A DNA stretch of 64,000 bases from the NCBI RefSeq assembly GCF_000210295.1, contig NC_026735.1, positions 259,749-323,748 on the forward strand. Reading direction: 5' to 3'. The notes below the pieces were generated by a model. The model did no database searches and was not told the DNA's origin. It saw nothing but the letters and a program-made list of their open reading frames with translations. This stretch comes from Trypanosoma brucei gambiense DAL972. Taxonomy: Eukaryota; Euglenozoa; Kinetoplastea; Trypanosomatida; Trypanosomatidae. Both the position numbers and the translations under genes were made by a program. Of this stretch, positions 62,625-64,000 are shown one piece after another. Every line of letters begins with the position of its first letter. Within the stretch, counting starts at the first letter, position 1.

Positions 62625-63935
62625 ATGATGAAGTATTTGCTGGTATTTGCAATTATTGCCACAAGAATCCCTGTGTTGTTGGCGACTAATGGTGGAGATA
62701 AACATGTGAAAGCTAACAAGAAGTTGACGAAAGAGGGAGCAGCGGCACTCTGTAAAATGAAGCATCTTGCTGATAAAGTTGCAAAGGAGAGATCACAAGA
62801 GTTAAAGGATAGAACTCAAAATTTTGCTGGTTATATAGAGTTCGAGTTGTATAGAATAGATTATTGGTTGGAAAAGCTGAACGGTCCGAAGGGGCGAAAA
62901 GACGGTTATGCTAAGCTTTCTGACTCTGATATAGAAAAAGTAAAGGAGATTTTCGACAAAGCAAAAGATGGAATAGCTAAGCAACTCCCTGAGGCAAAGA
63001 AGGCCGATGAGGAAGCTGAAAAACTACATACTGAAGTGAAGAAGGCCGCGGAGAATGCACGTGGACAGGATCTTGATGACGATACGGCGAAGTCCACTGG
63101 CTTGTACAGGGTGCTGAATTGGTACTGCATTACTAAAGAAGAAAGGCACAACGCTACCCCTAACTGTGACGGAATCCAATTCAGAAAACATTATCTGTCG
63201 GTGAATAGAAGCGCTATTGACTGCAGCAGCACCGGCTATAAGGAGGATTATGATTGGTCTGCGAACGCGCTGCAAGTGGCCCTAAATAGCTGGGAGAATG
63301 TGAAGCCAAAAAAATTGGAGTCAGCCGGGTCGGACAAGAATTGCAACATCGGCCAATCTTCCGAGAGCCATCCATGCACCATGACAGAGGAGTGGCAGAC
63401 TCCATACAAGGAAACTGTCGAAAAGCTAAGGGAACTTGAGGATGCGTACCAAAGGGGAAAGAAGGCTCATGATGCTATGTTGGGTTACGCTAATACCGCA
63501 TATGCTGTGAACACGAAAGTGGAACAGGAAAAGCCGCTGACAGAGGTGATAGCGGCAGCTAAGGAAGCAGGGAAAAAGGGCGCGAAAATTATAATACCCG
63601 CAGCTGCCCCAGCAACACCGACTAACAGCACGAAAAATGAAGATAGTGCTTCAACCGAGCATGTTGATAGAGGGATTGCAACAAATGAAACACAGGTGGA
63701 AGTTGGTATTGATGCTGACTTTGATAGTCTCCTAGATGCCACAGAGGCTGCAGAGGTAACGCGTAGACATCAGAGAACAGCAATGATTATATTAGCAGTC
63801 CTTGTACCTGCCATTATTCTTGTGGTTACGGCCGTTGCATTCTTCATAATGGTGAAACGAAGGAGGAATAACTCCCAGGATGTGGACACCGGAAAAGCGG
63901 AGGGTGGGGTTTCTAGCGTAAAAGTAGTAATGTAG
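62625..63935 (+). CDS. ISG65: Invariant surface glycoprotein ISG65, copy 6 (variant N-terminus)
   Basis: Full length, 436 residues. It differs from all other copies with a visible N-terminus just after the signal peptide: LLATNGGDKHVKANKK replaces LLVIGSEDNRVPGDKK, while the signal peptide itself and the sequence from KKLTKEG on are shared. It also has EIFDKAKDGIAKQ and KKADEEAEK in the helical region, the second ectodomain block (Asn-Ala-Thr sequon present), Ser-Ala-Ser for Ser-Ala-Pro in the stalk, and SQDV for SHDV in the tail. Its upstream region shares TTTTCTGATGATGTGAAT with copy 3 rather than the TTTTCCGAATATG of copies 1, 2 and 4. The 3' spacer runs to the window end. Confidence 0.95.
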   Translation: MMKYLLVFAIIATRIPVLLATNGGDKHVKANKKLTKEGAAALCKMKHLADKVAKERSQELKDRTQNFAGYIEFELYRIDYWLEKLNGPKGRKDGYAKLSDSDIEKVKEIFDKAKDGIAKQLPEAKKADEEAEKLHTEVKKAAENARGQDLDDDTAKSTGLYRVLNWYCITKEERHNATPNCDGIQFRKHYLSVNRSAIDCSSTGYKEDYDWSANALQVALNSWENVKPKKLESAGSDKNCNIGQSSESHPCTMTEEWQTPYKETVEKLRELEDAYQRGKKAHDAMLGYANTAYAVNTKVEQEKPLTEVIAAAKEAGKKGAKIIIPAAAPATPTNSTKNEDSASTEHVDRGIATNETQVEVGIDADFDSLLDATEAAEVTRRHQRTAMIILAVLVPAIILVVTAVAFFIMVKRRRNNSQDVDTGKAEGGVSSVKVVM

Positions 63936-64000
63936 ACTCACCTTCACTCTTAGGCAAATGTGCAGTTTTTTTTTTTAAACAGCGAGTGCAAATAAGGAAA
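63936..64000 (+). other. Start of a further small array spacer, cut by window end
   Basis: It matches the first 65 bp of the 313-bp spacer found after other ISG65 copies, so the array probably continues to the right. Confidence 0.8.

Larger units (their letters stand above)
44041..64000 (+). repeat. ISG65 tandem array, unit about 3,549 bp
   Basis: The unit order is: small 125-codon ORF, spacer of about 1,547 bp, ISG65 (1,311 bp), spacer of 313 bp. Small-ORF starts: 44095, 47644, 50928, 55546, 59090 and 60700. ISG65 starts: 46020, 49304, 52852, 57466, (lost in gap) and 62625. From small-ORF start to the next small-ORF start the complete unit is 3,549 bp (44095 to 47644); shorter spacings occur only where a gap lies in between. 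Copies differ by few substitutions outside the ISG65 ectodomain blocks, indicating active homogenisation. The array is interrupted at 53776-55490 by a gap and a second copy of the left flank, and continues past the right edge of the window. Confidence 0.95.

Overview
The window looks like a trypanosomatid nuclear chromosome, almost certainly the Trypanosoma brucei clade (T. brucei subspecies, T. evansi or T. equiperdum). Every convincing gene is intronless and on the + strand, as in a single polycistronic transcription unit. Genes are separated by pyrimidine-rich tracts followed by AG, as expected for spliced-leader trans-splicing. The right third is a tandem array of invariant surface glycoprotein 65 (ISG65) genes. 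From memory, this gene order is that of T. brucei chromosome 2. I could run no search, so all names rest on motif recognition by eye.

Layout. Positions 1-28 kb are ordinary housekeeping genes: the 3' end of an unknown gene, ARPC4 (Arp2/3 complex), DPH7 (diphthamide pathway), an SLC35B-type nucleotide-sugar/PAPS transporter, a twin-CX9C protein (possible MICOS/Mic19-like), NOP14 (small-subunit processome), GGC1 (mitochondrial GTP/GDP carrier), RPC3/RPC82 (RNA polymerase III), an unknown coiled-coil protein, CFAP58 (flagellar coiled-coil protein), HSP78 (mitochondrial ClpB), a 67-codon ORF, and a FAD2-type oleate desaturase. Positions 28.1-33.5 kb are nearly gene-free, full of simple repeats, and hold one assembly gap plus one credible small membrane ORF. 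Then come NAF1 (H/ACA RNP assembly), the PPR protein KPAF1 (mitochondrial mRNA 3' tailing) and an SFT2-type Golgi membrane protein.

From 44 kb to the end the unit is about 3,549 bp long. Each unit holds a 125-codon ORF of unknown function, a spacer of about 1.55 kb, an ISG65 gene of 436 codons, and a spacer of about 0.31 kb. Six copies of each gene are seen. Four runs of exactly 100 N (one at 29.3 kb, three in the array) mark gaps of unknown size.

The most interesting points are these. (1) An unrecognised cytosolic-type small protein is co-amplified with ISG65. (2) ISG65 copies are mosaics of a few exchangeable blocks in the ectodomain. (3) A 1.6 kb array flank occurs twice, at 42.4 and 53.9 kb, each time followed by an array-first type of unit, which suggests that two allelic arrays were joined end to end. 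The broken ISG65 copies abut gaps and look like poor contig-end sequence rather than true pseudogenes.
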